DNA of 64,000 nucleotides from Calcarisporiella thermophila CBS 279.70. Lineage: Eukaryota; Calcarisporiellomycota. Position numbers and translations under genes: made by a program. The stretch is from the NCBI RefSeq assembly GCF_041956535.1, contig NW_027192203.1:617406-681405 (forward strand), read 5' to 3'. Of the stretch, positions 22,460 to 33,619 are shown piece by piece. Below the pieces are notes generated by a model. That model was not told the origin of the DNA. It made no database searches and was given only the letters and a program-made list of their open reading frames with translations. How positions within the stretch are numbered: position 1 is the stretch's first letter; every line of letters starts with the position of its first letter.

Positions 22460-22873
22460 AGAGGGGGGGGGGGGACTTGTCCTTTCTTCCACTGTGAGCA
22501 CGCCAAAATAGATGGGAGTCGCCGTGTAAGACTTGTGGGTTGTGTTTTATTTGTTATCCGTTGTCAATGAAAGAACACAAAAATAAAATCATACGCGTAT
22601 ATAAATAGAGACGGTAACAGTAGCATCGATAGATAAACTATACATAATATCAGGGTGGACAGCAGGAGACGCAACAGAGGAGACAAAACAGATAATTTAG
22701 CAGTATCAGCAGTTATACACTACAAAGATTGGGGGAAAAAAAAGATAACTCTCAAGGGGGTTTATATACATTATTATTAGGCGGCGGCAGCGGCGCCGAG
22801 GGAAAGGCGTGGGGAGAGATGCGGATAAACCGCCAACATGGCAGGCTAGTTCACAGGAAGAGGGGGAGGGTGG
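22460..22873. other. Convergent 3' flanks
   Basis: Begins with a G-rich tract just after the isomerase stop (22460-22474). It is AT-rich afterwards, with no gene recognised. Confidence 0.5.
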
Positions 22874-24872
22874 TTACGACACGTGCAAATAAACCACCCT
22901 GTCCTTCAACGCCATCCGGACGTCTTCGTCGGAACTCATGGTCACCAAATCCCCGTCCTCGTCGTTCCACTTGATGCGATTCACCTTGTCGTCCACTTTT
23001 TGGACAACACGCTCCAGGAGCGCATCGAACGAGATGTCCTGCGGGACACAGAGCACATACATATTTTTACCATGAACCAGCTTAAATCGATGCAGCTGGT
23101 CTTGGTGATCGCTGGGGTTTGAGGGGGAGAGGGATGGAGTGCTGGCGGAGTCGGCGGTGGAGTCAGTGGGCTCGGTATCTGTGGTGGCTGTGGATGGAGA
23201 GAAGGAGATGCGCGGGGGAGGAGGGAGGGGGAGGGGAGGAAGAGACAGGAGCCGTGGAGGGAGAAGAGGGGGAAGAGGGGGGCGGGGGAAGTGGCTGCGA
23301 GGGGGGCGGAAGAGGCGGAGGCAAGGCGGACGGAGCCGACGCCGAGCGTCCGCGCACGCCATCCACCTTGGCGTGTGGCCTGCTTTCGCTTAGCGTATCC
23401 ACTTCTTTCTCCCCATTCTCGAGCGCCGCGCTCAACTCGCCATCCACCCAGAGTGCAGGATGGGAGGGTGACATGGGCAGCCGTAAGGCGGCAGGAGATT
23501 TGAACACGCCTGCACCTGCATGCAGCGATGGGGAAGAGGAGGACGAGGAGGTGGAGCTGACCCGCGGGGGGATGTGGAACTTGTCGATCATCGCGGCGGG
23601 GTCGATTAGACTCTCGCGCAGCAGCTTGTGCTGAAGCCCATCCTCATCGGTGGGGGTGGATGGCACCGAGATCGTGCTTGAGATCGTGCTCGAGCTCAGC
23701 TCCGAGAGCGCCCTCTTCGCCTCTCTGGAGGCCGGCCACGGCATGGACGACGGCTGCACGAGAGCCTTTTCGCCGACGAGAGGGCCACGCGACACGTCGT
23801 CTAGCCCGATACGCATATGCCGCATGGACGCAATAAGCTCCGGGATCTCCCCCTGCTTTTTCATCAGACGCCTTAAAACGCTGGCCCACTCGCCTTGAAT
23901 ATCAGCAGTCCGGCACGTGAAGGAAAGGCTGCAATGGTTCTCATAAGCATCGTTGAAGAAAATTTCAAGGAGTGGAGTGCCTAGCAAGAAAGCAGACGGG
24001 GATGTTAGCTTCCTGGGGACGTCGAACACAAGCAGTGGAGGGGACTGGGGGACTAGCTTACCTCCTCTCTGGCAACTCTTGTTCACCTCCACAATGCGCC
24101 GCAGATTCACCTTAATTTTCAGCTTCAGCACCTGCGGTCCTCGCCTATTTCCGACCACACCGAGCGCCTGCCGTGCCGGCGCCGCCTCCTTGAAACCAAC
24201 AAGGGCCCGCTCGAACAGGCATACCCTCATCTCGCGAGGGCCCTGGGGGCCGACCGAAATAAGGAACTGGTCGCTCAGAAGCAGAGCGCCGTAGGCGTCG
24301 GGATCCTCGCCCTTCCAATCCTCAACGAGAGCGCGCAATCTTTGGGGATCGAGTAGCTCCTCGCGGCGGCGCTCCTCGTCGACGGGGGAGAGGAAAGAGG
24401 CGGAGAGAAAATTATTATGCTCGAGAATATCAAGCACACGATTAACGGTGGCAATCACCTATCGGGGGGATATCGGGAAGGAAAAGAGATGAAGACGAAC
24501 CTCGAGCTTACTAACGCCACTAGCACCACCACCCACCTTCATGAATCCACTAAAATCATCGTTGAAAACATCGGCTATGCGGAAGAGCTCATGCTCCTCC
24601 AGCCCCAGTCGGTTGCGGCAGAGGAGCAGAAAATGGTACACATTGTGTTTCATCACATTCTCTTCCGAGATTGCCCGTGCGGGGGGAATGGGGGCGGGCA
24701 GAAGAAGATGTATCGACTGCTTGCAGAACCGCTGCAAATCTCGGTAGGGGGTGGGCGAGAGCATCGAGATATGCGAGGCTACATGGGGCAGGCGGAGGAG
24801 GCGCTGGAGCGTGTTGGCAGAGTGATGATGGAGGATGGACAGCTGCTTTGTGGATGGGGGATTCGCCGACAT
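22874..24872 (-). CDS. Cdc24-like protein with CH, PH and PB1 domains but no DH (RhoGEF) domain
   Basis: Exons are 24872-24537, 24458-24062 and 23980-22874; the last needs one base removed in a C-rich tract (about 23200-23260) to reach the PB1 frame, giving 612 residues. Residues about 1-128 match the Cdc24 calponin-homology region (NVYHFLLLCRNRLGLEEHEL, then IATVNRVLDILEHNN). A PH domain follows directly from about 158 (ALVEDWKGEDPDAYGALLLS, LRRIVEVNKSCQ). A Ser/Pro linker leads to a C-terminal PB1 (YVLCVPQDISFDALLERVVQ, IKWNDEDGDLVTMSSDEDVR). In Cdc24, about 190 residues of DH domain lie between CH and PH; only about 30 are present, in one uninterrupted exon. It could act as a scaffold binding Bem1-type PB1 partners. 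Confidence 0.8.
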
Positions 24873-26334
24873 CACCGCAATGCTAGCAGGCTTGTGCGAT
24901 ATGACCTCGAGAAAGGGCGGGTGCCTGGTCCGGGAAATGCGAAGGATTGGCAGTGAGAGCCGGCCGAGGGCCAAAGTCAGTGGGAGAGCAGGGTCGGGAG
25001 AGGAAGGCCCAGGAAAAGATGCGCTGCCGGTGCAAAGGAGGTATCCGGCAATGAAAATAACATAATCCAGGTGCACGGTTACCAAGTTATATCATTTTTA
25101 TTCAAGCTGTTGCAAACTAGGTTTGGCTTTCCACTCCTTCTCTGTCACAAAACCCACGCGGTTCCTTTTAGAGTTCATTAGCGGCGGACTTTCGAATCAG
25201 GTTAGAGCGGCGGCAGTGATAGGGAGCGAGGGGAGGCCGCCGCCGGCTCAGCAGGCTCAGGCCACTTCCTCGTTCGACCCACCCCTCTCCCCTCCCCCTC
25301 GCGCAGACGGGCCTCATATGGCAAAGGCCGCCAGGTCGCCCCGTCGCAAGCCCCATTGCACGCCGCCGCATACTGCACAACGAGGCCGCGATAAGGAAGG
25401 CGAGCCGGGAATCCATGCTCGTTCAATGACGGCGCTTGCTTAGCATAGTCAAGTCACCATAACGAAAGCAGGGGCGAAAACAGGCAATATACGCCGGAAT
25501 AAAAACAACCACGAAAACGGGGTCCTGAGCCCCAATGGCGTCTGCGGAGGCCCATTTCCACTCGCCATAGTGCGGGTATCGACGTTGATTTGCTCGTGCC
25601 CCATCCTCTCCTAAGATAGGGGGGCCCGCGCTTTCCTCGCGCGTCTCCTCCTTATCGTCGCCGCCCTCTTCCCCCCATGGGTGACTTGTCAGGCCTGCCC
25701 GTCCTTGCCGCCGTTCCGTGCGCACAGGCGTGCAACTCGTAAGCTCAAAGGCGAAGCTTGTGAGATGAACTCTAACTGAAAATCAAACCCGACTAAGGTA
25801 AGAGGGAGAGAGAGAGAGCTATATTATTGCATAAATATCCTACATAAAAAAAAACTGTAAAGAAAATATTATAGGGGGGAAGAATGTTCAAAAGAAAGGG
25901 GAAGAAAGAGTGAAGAAACAATTATACACAAACGCAAATCTTCAACAAAAAGGAATCCGTTCCAATCATATTCAAGTATATATAAACTTTTCAAAGATAT
26001 CATGAGCCTAGTCCACTCCTCCAAGTCTCGAATATCGAAAAATAGCAAAAGAAAACACTTGTACATAGAAGGGGAGGAAATGAGAGAGAGAGAGAAAACC
26101 ATCAGAGATGCCCCTCATTCCCATCTCTCTCCTCCTCCCATCATATTCCAATCCGCTAGGCCTAGGTCCCTCTCCACCTCTCCATCTCTCCTCCCCTCCA
26201 GCACCGCGGGATATAAGAGTTAAGGGAGAAATTATATCAGATATAAAAGCAGACGGGAAAAAAAACCCCCAATTAAACGCCAAATCAAATAGGATATCGG
26301 TGTAGAAAAGATAAACAAAATCCTCTAGCTACGA
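24873..26334. other. Intergenic, promoter of the Cdc24-like gene
   Basis: About 1.46 kb with a GC-rich block at 25180-25700 and an AT-rich, GA-repeat-containing part at 25800-26100. Frames present are short and unlike known proteins. Confidence 0.4.
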
Positions 26335-28736
26335 CTAATATTGCCGCACCCGCCTCAACACAAACCGTACATCGGTGGCATCTCCGCGTAGGCCGGCCGT
26401 GGATCCTCCGGAGCCAGTGGAGTGCAGTGAGGCGGCATCCCCATTCCTCTTCACCGCCGCAGCGGGGTCCTGTGTCAGCGCCCACAGGTGGTCCGCAGGA
26501 TTCAGCGCTATCTCGCTCGACGCTCCCCCCACCAGCATGGTGAGGCGATAGGCCAATGGTTCGCCCGTGGTCTGCAGGATATGGAATTTTTCTAGCGCCT
26601 GCGCGGTGGCTTCCGCAACGGTAGCCTCTCCGCCGACCGCCATCATCTTGTCAATCCTCTCTCCACTCTGTGTTTTCTTCTTCCTCTCCCCATTCACGGG
26701 CGCCCCCGGCATGTCCTCCGGGAAAAGCGAAACGCGCATGATCATGGTGCCGACCTGGGGCTTGAACTTCTTGTTCAGCAGGAACTTCACTACATTGTCG
26801 TCGCCGTTGAGCTCGGAGCGGCGTTTCGTGCTGACGCCGAGCCTCTTCACCTCGACAACACCATCCTGTTGAGGGATGCGGCGCAGATGCGTGGTGAGCG
26901 ATTTGTCGTTCGAAAGGTGGGTGGTGAGGGATTGAAAAATAGCAAGCGGAAGGTCCGTGGGCGCCAAATTAAACGATTCTAAGCAACCAACGATGTAAAA
27001 AAAAAAAAAATACAAGTTTCATGAGGATACTAGCCTTGCTAGGTTGAACCTCCTCCCCCCTTTGAAAGGGCTGTTATTCGCTTACCTCCGTTAGGCCCTT
27101 GCGCAGAAAGATAGTACTCCACCGTGCTTGACTCGACCTGCTCCACGTGGAACCGCGACAGAGCTTGTTTTACCAGCTCTTCCGCCGTGGTCTGAGGATT
27201 GACAAGCACCGTCTTAAAGAGGGCGCCTAGTTGCACGTTCCCGGCAAAGATCCTCAGCACACTCAAGCTCGTGGTGACATCCCCGCTTCCAGACATGGCT
27301 GAGGAGGGTAGCGAGTCGACCGAGGCCTTGTAAGAGTCGAGCGATCCACTTGAGGAATGCGACCGATAAGAGTGGCCGTCCTCGTGTTGCCCAGACCCGT
27401 TATTGCGACGGCGAATGGAGGCCATAGAGAAAAATGGGGGCGGATGCTGCAGCATCTTTTTCCGAAAACCTCGCGAGAACAGGCGCAGAAACATTCCCTC
27501 CTTCTTCTCTTTTGCAGGGAGTTCCTTGCGGATAGAGCCGCTCTCGGATTTGCGAGGAGTGGGCGGTAGTGGGCGATTCGCGATTTCATCGGGAAGTTGA
27601 AAGGGTGCGGGTGCGTCTGCGCTTTGAGGGAGCACATCGGACTCCTCTGACTCTGCACCGTTAGTGGAGGGAGCGACACCATTAATCTCTGCAGAGGCTG
27701 CAGCAAGCTCGTCCACCTGGGGAAGAGGATCGGTGATGAACTCGGCGATAAGCGGCTCGGGGATGTTCAGCTCGGACACCAGTATATACGGCTTTGCCAA
27801 ATCTATTCTCGTGGCCCGTTTTTGCTCCACCTCCTCCCCGTCGTCAGGCTCATCCATCATCTTACCGGAGTGGACGGAATGAGATTCCGAGCTGGATTTT
27901 GGCACGGTCTCTTCAGTCATTGTATCCTCCGGCTCATCCTCGTCATCCTCGTCCGACTCTTCGCTCTCGCAGGCAACAATGGGTCGCCTAAATGAGACTC
28001 CTTTGGTTTTTGACTTTTGAGGGAGCTCTTCTTGGGCAATCGCACGTAGCTCCTCTACTAATCGCTCAAGAAACTTTGAAAAAATACGCGTATATAGTTT
28101 AGCATGGGCGGATTATACAAGGCCATAGATGGGGGAACAAAATCACGTACTTCAACATTTTTATGTTTGTTTAGCCGGGCCAATCTTTCATGAGGTGTCT
28201 AGGAAAAATAGACACGGTTAATGTCGAAGGGTTAATTTATGCTGAGAGGGCTCAAAAATTACTTCAACATTCTCGGCGGGGATGTATCCGACCTCTGACG
28301 TCCGTAGGACCTTCACCAACCACCAGTACGTGTTCGTATCATCCAATAGTGACAAGAGGTCGTTTCGTTCCACGCTCGCTTGCCCATCCACAGTGGCTAT
28401 AAAATCATGTAATGCATACACATGGTCAAAGTCAATATCCTCATCGGGGATTGATGGGGAGGAGAGATAGTCCTCGTCGTCCACGAAATCATCAGAACTC
28501 GTGTCATCATCATCAAGCTCCTCATCCATGTAATCTCCGTCTACCAGCTCCATTTCCTCAATGCCTTCAAAGATGACCTACTCATCAGGAAAACGGAATG
28601 TCTGGGTCATTACGAAATAAGCATTGAAAGCCAGCACGGGAGCTAATACCTCTTCGTCCTGCTCAATGTATTCATCCTCAACCTCAGGAATGGTAGTAGC
28701 TGTGGGACGTGGTCTTGCGATGTGGATATCGGCCAT
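26335..28736 (-). CDS. SH3 and double Ras-association (RA) domain adaptor
   Basis: Five exons: 28736-28650, 28577-28263, 28198-28151, 28073-27086 and 26978-26335, with phases closing at 693 residues. An acidic N-terminus (MDEELDDDDTSSDDFVDDED) leads into an SH3 domain at about 79-134 (YALHDFIATVDGQASVERND, TYWWLVKVLRTSEVGYIPAE). A Ser-rich linker follows, then an RA-like fold from about 425 (LRIFAGNVQLGALFKTVLV, SSTVEYYLSAQGPNG) completed by exon 5. A second RA-like unit follows (GTMIMRVSLFPED, EATVAEATAQALEKFHILQ). SH3 plus RA proteins link Ras/Rap GTPases to polarity or MAPK complexes; I do not recognise a named orthologue. It is next to, and on the same strand as, the Cdc24-like gene. Confidence 0.75.
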
Positions 28737-31357
28737 GGAGGCTTGTTGATTGACGCTCCTTCTCGTCTTCTTCACCTTTCACTGCCTCAACAAAATTAGG
28801 GCAACCGATTAGTGGGATAAAAAGGGGAGTAAGGGGAAATGGGAGGCGAATGGGGGGGTATTGATTGGTCGTGATGTAGTAGCAATGGGGTGGTCACAAG
28901 GAGAACGATGTAGCAATAACGGCAAGAAGCTAATGTCAAAGTAGATCATCCACCCAATTTTGGTATGTCCTATTCGCGGTTGTCTGTCGACGGATATACA
29001 GGAGAAGAAGGAGCAAAAATTCTCTGCGGAATGAGGAAGGGAGAACCGTTTTAAGGAAACCCCCTCTACGCAGCGCGTTTAATTGAAACCTAAGTGTGGC
29101 TTGCGCGAACAGAATTGTCATTTTTCTCATTTATTTACTTGGGTAGCGAGGACCCAAAAATATCTGGCTCCAATTTTTCCTCTCCATGGTCGAGGTGAAA
29201 AAAAAGGGAGGGGCCCGCGGCAAACAATAAAATGCAAAGAAGGGAGCAAAGGGAAGCTTTCGACGGTCTGTCTTCATCGCCCCCATATTTGTTTTATTAT
29301 GCCTGTGTAAAAACGGGCATGATCCCCGTAGAGCGTAAGGCCAGATAGATTAGCCATCCTACAGTCTATATGTGATCCAGAGATGTAAACATTTCAATGT
29401 CTGCGTTTTTATCGGCGTTGATGCATTTATTCGACCAATTTGGAGTATTCTAGCCTACATGCAGTAATCGCAAATGAATCTATGCATATTTTGAAGTGGT
29501 TCACTTTGATCTTTTTAAAAAAGAGAGGGTGGATTGGATACCTAGGTTAGGTTACCACTTCCTAAAAAGTATATACGCAAAAATGGGTTCCTTATCTGTT
29601 TAACCTAGGGTAAGTTCTAATTAATAAAAAGATATTCCAGCTTCCAAGTGTAGTAATTTGACATACCGACCCTGGGGCCCATCCAAACTAACACTGAGCT
29701 TTCGTGGTGGTGATAGAAGTGTAAAGTAGTCTCAGAGTTACTGGGATCCAGTGCAGGCCCACACTTACTCAGAAAAGTCGGGGTAGGTTTATTCGAAGTG
29801 AAGGATGACTCTATAACTGATAAACGTTCTCAATAGGGGCCTAAAAGCCACCAGCTAATAAAGCCCTCTAGCCATTCACCATACCTAACGGGATAATCTT
29901 CTAGCTTGGCATAAATTCTATTCAATCCAAAAAGAGTTTAAAAGGAACATAGCTTTCATGCAGGGAAGGATTATCGAGGTGGATAGCGCTTAGGGCTTTT
30001 GAAGTCCAAAAAAAAAAAATGCAACTTATCGGATCAAAGCTATGGGCGCAATAGTCAGTTCACCTCCAAATCGACTCAGAAGTAAGATAGATTCTCTCGC
30101 AGCATCTCTTTGTGCGCTTCCTCTTGGCAGTAATCATATCAAGAATATTCCGGGAGGAAACTCAAATCCAAGTAGAAATGCCACACTGGGATTATCGATG
30201 CGTTGAAAGGTTGTTCCCCATCCCTGATAGAGTAGGATTTTCCTGAAGACAATGTCGTGATTTTCAGCCTTAAACAAGTTATAGCTTTAGTACTTGGGGT
30301 CAGGAACCCACACAAAATCCTTCGGGATCAATCAAGGCAATATCCACCGTGCAAAGTGGCGCTTGACCAAGCGCCGTTAAAGTAGCTCAAGAGTAGAAAC
30401 TAGTATTTAAAACGACTGCACTTGGGCAATGAAGCAGCTCAGCGGAAGTAAGCTTAAATAATTGCCGCCTCTTTTACAGTTGCATCCAGACTTTGAACCT
30501 GAGAACCGAAAATCACCTTGGTTTGATACGGTAGGTAAATAATCCAGTGGCAGTGAAAGGAAGTTAATAGAATCGTAAGTTAGTCGTCTTTGCCAACGAA
30601 ATATAGACTACACTTCTTGCACCATGGCATCATCCAACGTGTTTCCGATATATTCTCCTCCTCCTTAACATTACATCCATATATATTGGGCTATGCATAG
30701 AAAAAACTTTAATCCCCTTTTATTTAATTTGCGTTACTGTTTAACTATTTTATGTAGATTTGCTGGAAGGTTAACTAAATCAATTATCATATTATACACA
30801 ACATCCAGTATTAAAAATATTATGCAACTGACTGCTTTTTCATTCGGTCATTACATAAAATATCTAAGGTTAATGTCAACTCAAAACATATGAGTTGAGG
30901 TGTGAGTGGGGCTTATATTTTAAAAGAAATTCTTGCTGAAGTATAGGTATACTATATCCATGGAGGCGAAGTTTTTCCCTGTGGCTATGAATAATAGCTT
31001 TCGTCACCTACCGCATTTGATTTTGATCGATCTTGATTTCCTTATTTTGCGATATGCGCCTTGCTTCTTTTAAAAATGTTTCTCAATTTTTACATTCTCC
31101 GATTCTGGTCACATTTGATAGTAGGCGAGAGGCACTTTACAGATACTAAATCAGAAAAAAAAGAGGAGAGTCAAATCATCCGTTCTATATCTCCTCATTC
31201 CCTTCTTTTGGCTGAATTGAACTGTTTTATCGTCTTTCATTACTTCTCTAACTTATTGCTGTTCTTGTAGTTTCATTTTCAATTTTTATTTTCTTATCAA
31301 AGTGGCGACTTGTACCTACATTCATTCCAAATTCATCTATTCAATCCCATTTCCAAA
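28737..31357. other. Gene-poor AT-rich region
   Basis: About 2.6 kb without a confident gene. The first 400 bases should contain the SH3-RA gene promoter. The centre has interrupted minus-strand open stretches that look like a decayed coding sequence (see separate entry). The last 600 bases are T-rich promoter for the 753-residue protein. Confidence 0.45.
29617..30420 (-). pseudogene. Possible decayed coding sequence
   Basis: On the minus strand several protein-like stretches occur in different frames, broken by stops. One is a 70-codon open segment at 29829-29617 (with FLSKCGPALDPSNSETTLHF). Others lie near 30100-30280 (LLYQGWGTTFQRIDNPSVAF) and 30360-30390 (FNGAWSSATLHGGY). No long intact frame or plausible splice set joins them. 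They could be a dead gene or transposon remnant, or simply chance. No family is assigned. Confidence 0.25.
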
Positions 31358-33619
31358 ATGCTCCAGTTAGTGCACCACGAACAACAACAGCGAAAGCCTA
31401 AAGATAGCGCCCACATCAAGCAGAAATTTGGGCGGAAATTCGCCTTCCCTCATGTGTATGTCAAACATGTAGAACATGTTAACCCCGAGGAAGAAGAAGA
31501 TTGGCAACTGAAGACTCCCCCCAAAACCCCCGAGCTACCCCCTGGTGGGGAGGAGGAACTGCCCAGCAAAGAATTCATCGTCGCAGTAAAGGTTCAGGAT
31601 AAAGAGAGAGAGGTAATTGATAATAAAAAGGAGGAATTGAAACTGGAGTTTGTTCCCGCACTGGTCGCTTTTTTGGACCGAGACAAAACCGTCATTTCTT
31701 CTCTATCCAAAGAGTTCGAGAAGTTGGCCAATGAAGAGATCCACAACCAGCACCGTTGGCGCCTACAGACAGCGGCACGTCAGCTTGCCACGCTACTCAG
31801 TCCAACCGAAGAGTTTGATGCTGGAAGAATCAGGAATATTGTGTTCAACATAGGGCGAGAACACGCGGCTCACCGAATCATTGAAATTACAGGCCACTTT
31901 TTGGACTCCATAAAGAGAGAGGAGAGAATTGAGGGTGAAATGGAGTTTGAGCTCGCCAAAGAGGCCTACTGGGATAGACCAAGCGATATGATGAGTTTAT
32001 TGAGAGTGCATCGAGCGGCATGCATCATCGAACATGGAGTAGGCGAAGTATGGACAAAGGGGTGGGTTGTTGGCGTGGGGGCCAGTGAACTCTGTCAAGA
32101 GGACCGCACACAGGCTGCTCAAAACTTACAAAGGCTCCGTGTCACTCTCAACCGTCTCTCTCCACTGATCCAAAGGCTTTCTGCTGAAAGTGCTCATAAG
32201 CTTCTTCTTCACACAATGGAAGCCGAACCCGTGACCTCCATTGGAGGGACCCCTCTCTACGTAGATTCTGTGCACATACAAACTCAAGTGTATAAGGCAT
32301 TGAGCGATTTCGTTAAAAACGAGGAGAGGGCGATGACTCTGGACTTTGCACACGCAGTTGCTCAGATGGGGGCAGTGCGCAAGCTTATCCATGAAAATGA
32401 GCTGTGCTACGCTTGGGAGAAAGCGGGACATGCGGTGAAAAAGTTTATTCTGAATCCGGATCCGATCTTGAGGGCAAAGGCTGTTTCTCGCTTGAAGCAA
32501 GTAATTGAGGCTCTTCCTTTAGTGAAGAATATAGCTCTTGCAGAGGAGAAAATATCTTCTCTTGTTCCGTCCAATCGAGGGAAGATGCGGGAGGGCGGTA
32601 TACGCGCAGTACAAAGCGAAATCAATTCCGTAGTTGAAGCGCTGGTGACCTCGATCCAAAAGACAGGAAAATTACAGTACAACTATTGTCCGCTTACACT
32701 TCTGACCGCGAGCAGCGAAGCTGGCATCATTGCTGACTCATGGACCCAACTTTGCGATTCCATTGAGAATTTATTTGCCTATGCGGTGCAAGCCAGAGAT
32801 AACCGAGGAGTGAGGCAAACTCTAGGGGACGCCAAGGCGCAAGTAATGGACCTTCTCCACTCTGTAAGCCTTGCATTCACAAGCCCTAGCTTGAAAGGCC
32901 AGCCGTGCAGCATCTCCTATGCAGCGGTGGGCGCATTGTACCAGCTTTTGAACGAGGCCGATCACTTTATCCCAGGGGGCGAGAACTATCGCGCTGCAGC
33001 TGAAGGCATACGTAGCGCAAAACTTATGCTTGAATCCCCTACGGAGGGCTGGGCAGGCCGTGATCGAAGTAGAATCTTTAATGTCGAGAGGGTCGAGAAA
33101 AGTCTTATCGAGGCAACAGATGACTTGCGTATTGCTGTATCGAAGAGAGACCGCGGTGTGGCCATCCAATGTGCCGCAGAAGCTGCTCTAGCGTGCAGGG
33201 ATATCACTCATTCGACCTTGCTCACCCTTTCCCACCACCCTTCCCTTGGCTCCGATCACGACACACTGAATGCAGTGCACGGATGCCCTCAAAAAACTAA
33301 GGTGGAGAATATACGTCTACTTGAAGAGGTTCAATCTGCTTTGGACGCGGTGTTCACCTGGCTCCAGGAGGAGCCCTCGCACCCCATTCGTGCCAAATCG
33401 GTCGAACATTCTGCCACCTGGACGTCGAGGGCATGCCAGCGTTGGTCGCGACAATTTAAATCCATTGGCGCAGAAAAGACGTGGGGTTTAAAGCAAGTAG
33501 GGGTTGTAAGAGTGGATAGAATGCAGGAAAACTACAACGAGAGGGGTTGGAGTTTTATTGTAGGGTGCAAGGAGAAGCGAGAAAGTGAAGTGCGGACACT
33601 TACTGCTACCGCTTTTTGA
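31358..33619 (+). CDS. Intronless 753-residue predicted all-helical protein of unknown function
   Basis: The first ATG in the frame is at 31358 (MLQLVHHEQQQRKPKDSAHI); an upstream in-frame TTG is ignored. The N-terminal 100 residues are charged and Pro/Glu-rich (LKTPPKTPELPPGGEEELPS). The rest looks like successive amphipathic helices (LVAFLDRDKTVISSLSKEFE, AKAVSRLKQVIEALPLVKNI, DLLHSVSLAFTSPSLKGQP). No membrane segment, signal peptide or catalytic motif is visible. It vaguely recalls fungal HAM1-N-type helical proteins, but I cannot support that. It is unusual among its neighbours for being long and intronless, and it sits beside a gene-poor region. Confidence 0.7.
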   Translation: MLQLVHHEQQQRKPKDSAHIKQKFGRKFAFPHVYVKHVEHVNPEEEEDWQLKTPPKTPELPPGGEEELPSKEFIVAVKVQDKEREVIDNKKEELKLEFVPALVAFLDRDKTVISSLSKEFEKLANEEIHNQHRWRLQTAARQLATLLSPTEEFDAGRIRNIVFNIGREHAAHRIIEITGHFLDSIKREERIEGEMEFELAKEAYWDRPSDMMSLLRVHRAACIIEHGVGEVWTKGWVVGVGASELCQEDRTQAAQNLQRLRVTLNRLSPLIQRLSAESAHKLLLHTMEAEPVTSIGGTPLYVDSVHIQTQVYKALSDFVKNEERAMTLDFAHAVAQMGAVRKLIHENELCYAWEKAGHAVKKFILNPDPILRAKAVSRLKQVIEALPLVKNIALAEEKISSLVPSNRGKMREGGIRAVQSEINSVVEALVTSIQKTGKLQYNYCPLTLLTASSEAGIIADSWTQLCDSIENLFAYAVQARDNRGVRQTLGDAKAQVMDLLHSVSLAFTSPSLKGQPCSISYAAVGALYQLLNEADHFIPGGENYRAAAEGIRSAKLMLESPTEGWAGRDRSRIFNVERVEKSLIEATDDLRIAVSKRDRGVAIQCAAEAALACRDITHSTLLTLSHHPSLGSDHDTLNAVHGCPQKTKVENIRLLEEVQSALDAVFTWLQEEPSHPIRAKSVEHSATWTSRACQRWSRQFKSIGAEKTWGLKQVGVVRVDRMQENYNERGWSFIVGCKEKRESEVRTLTATAF

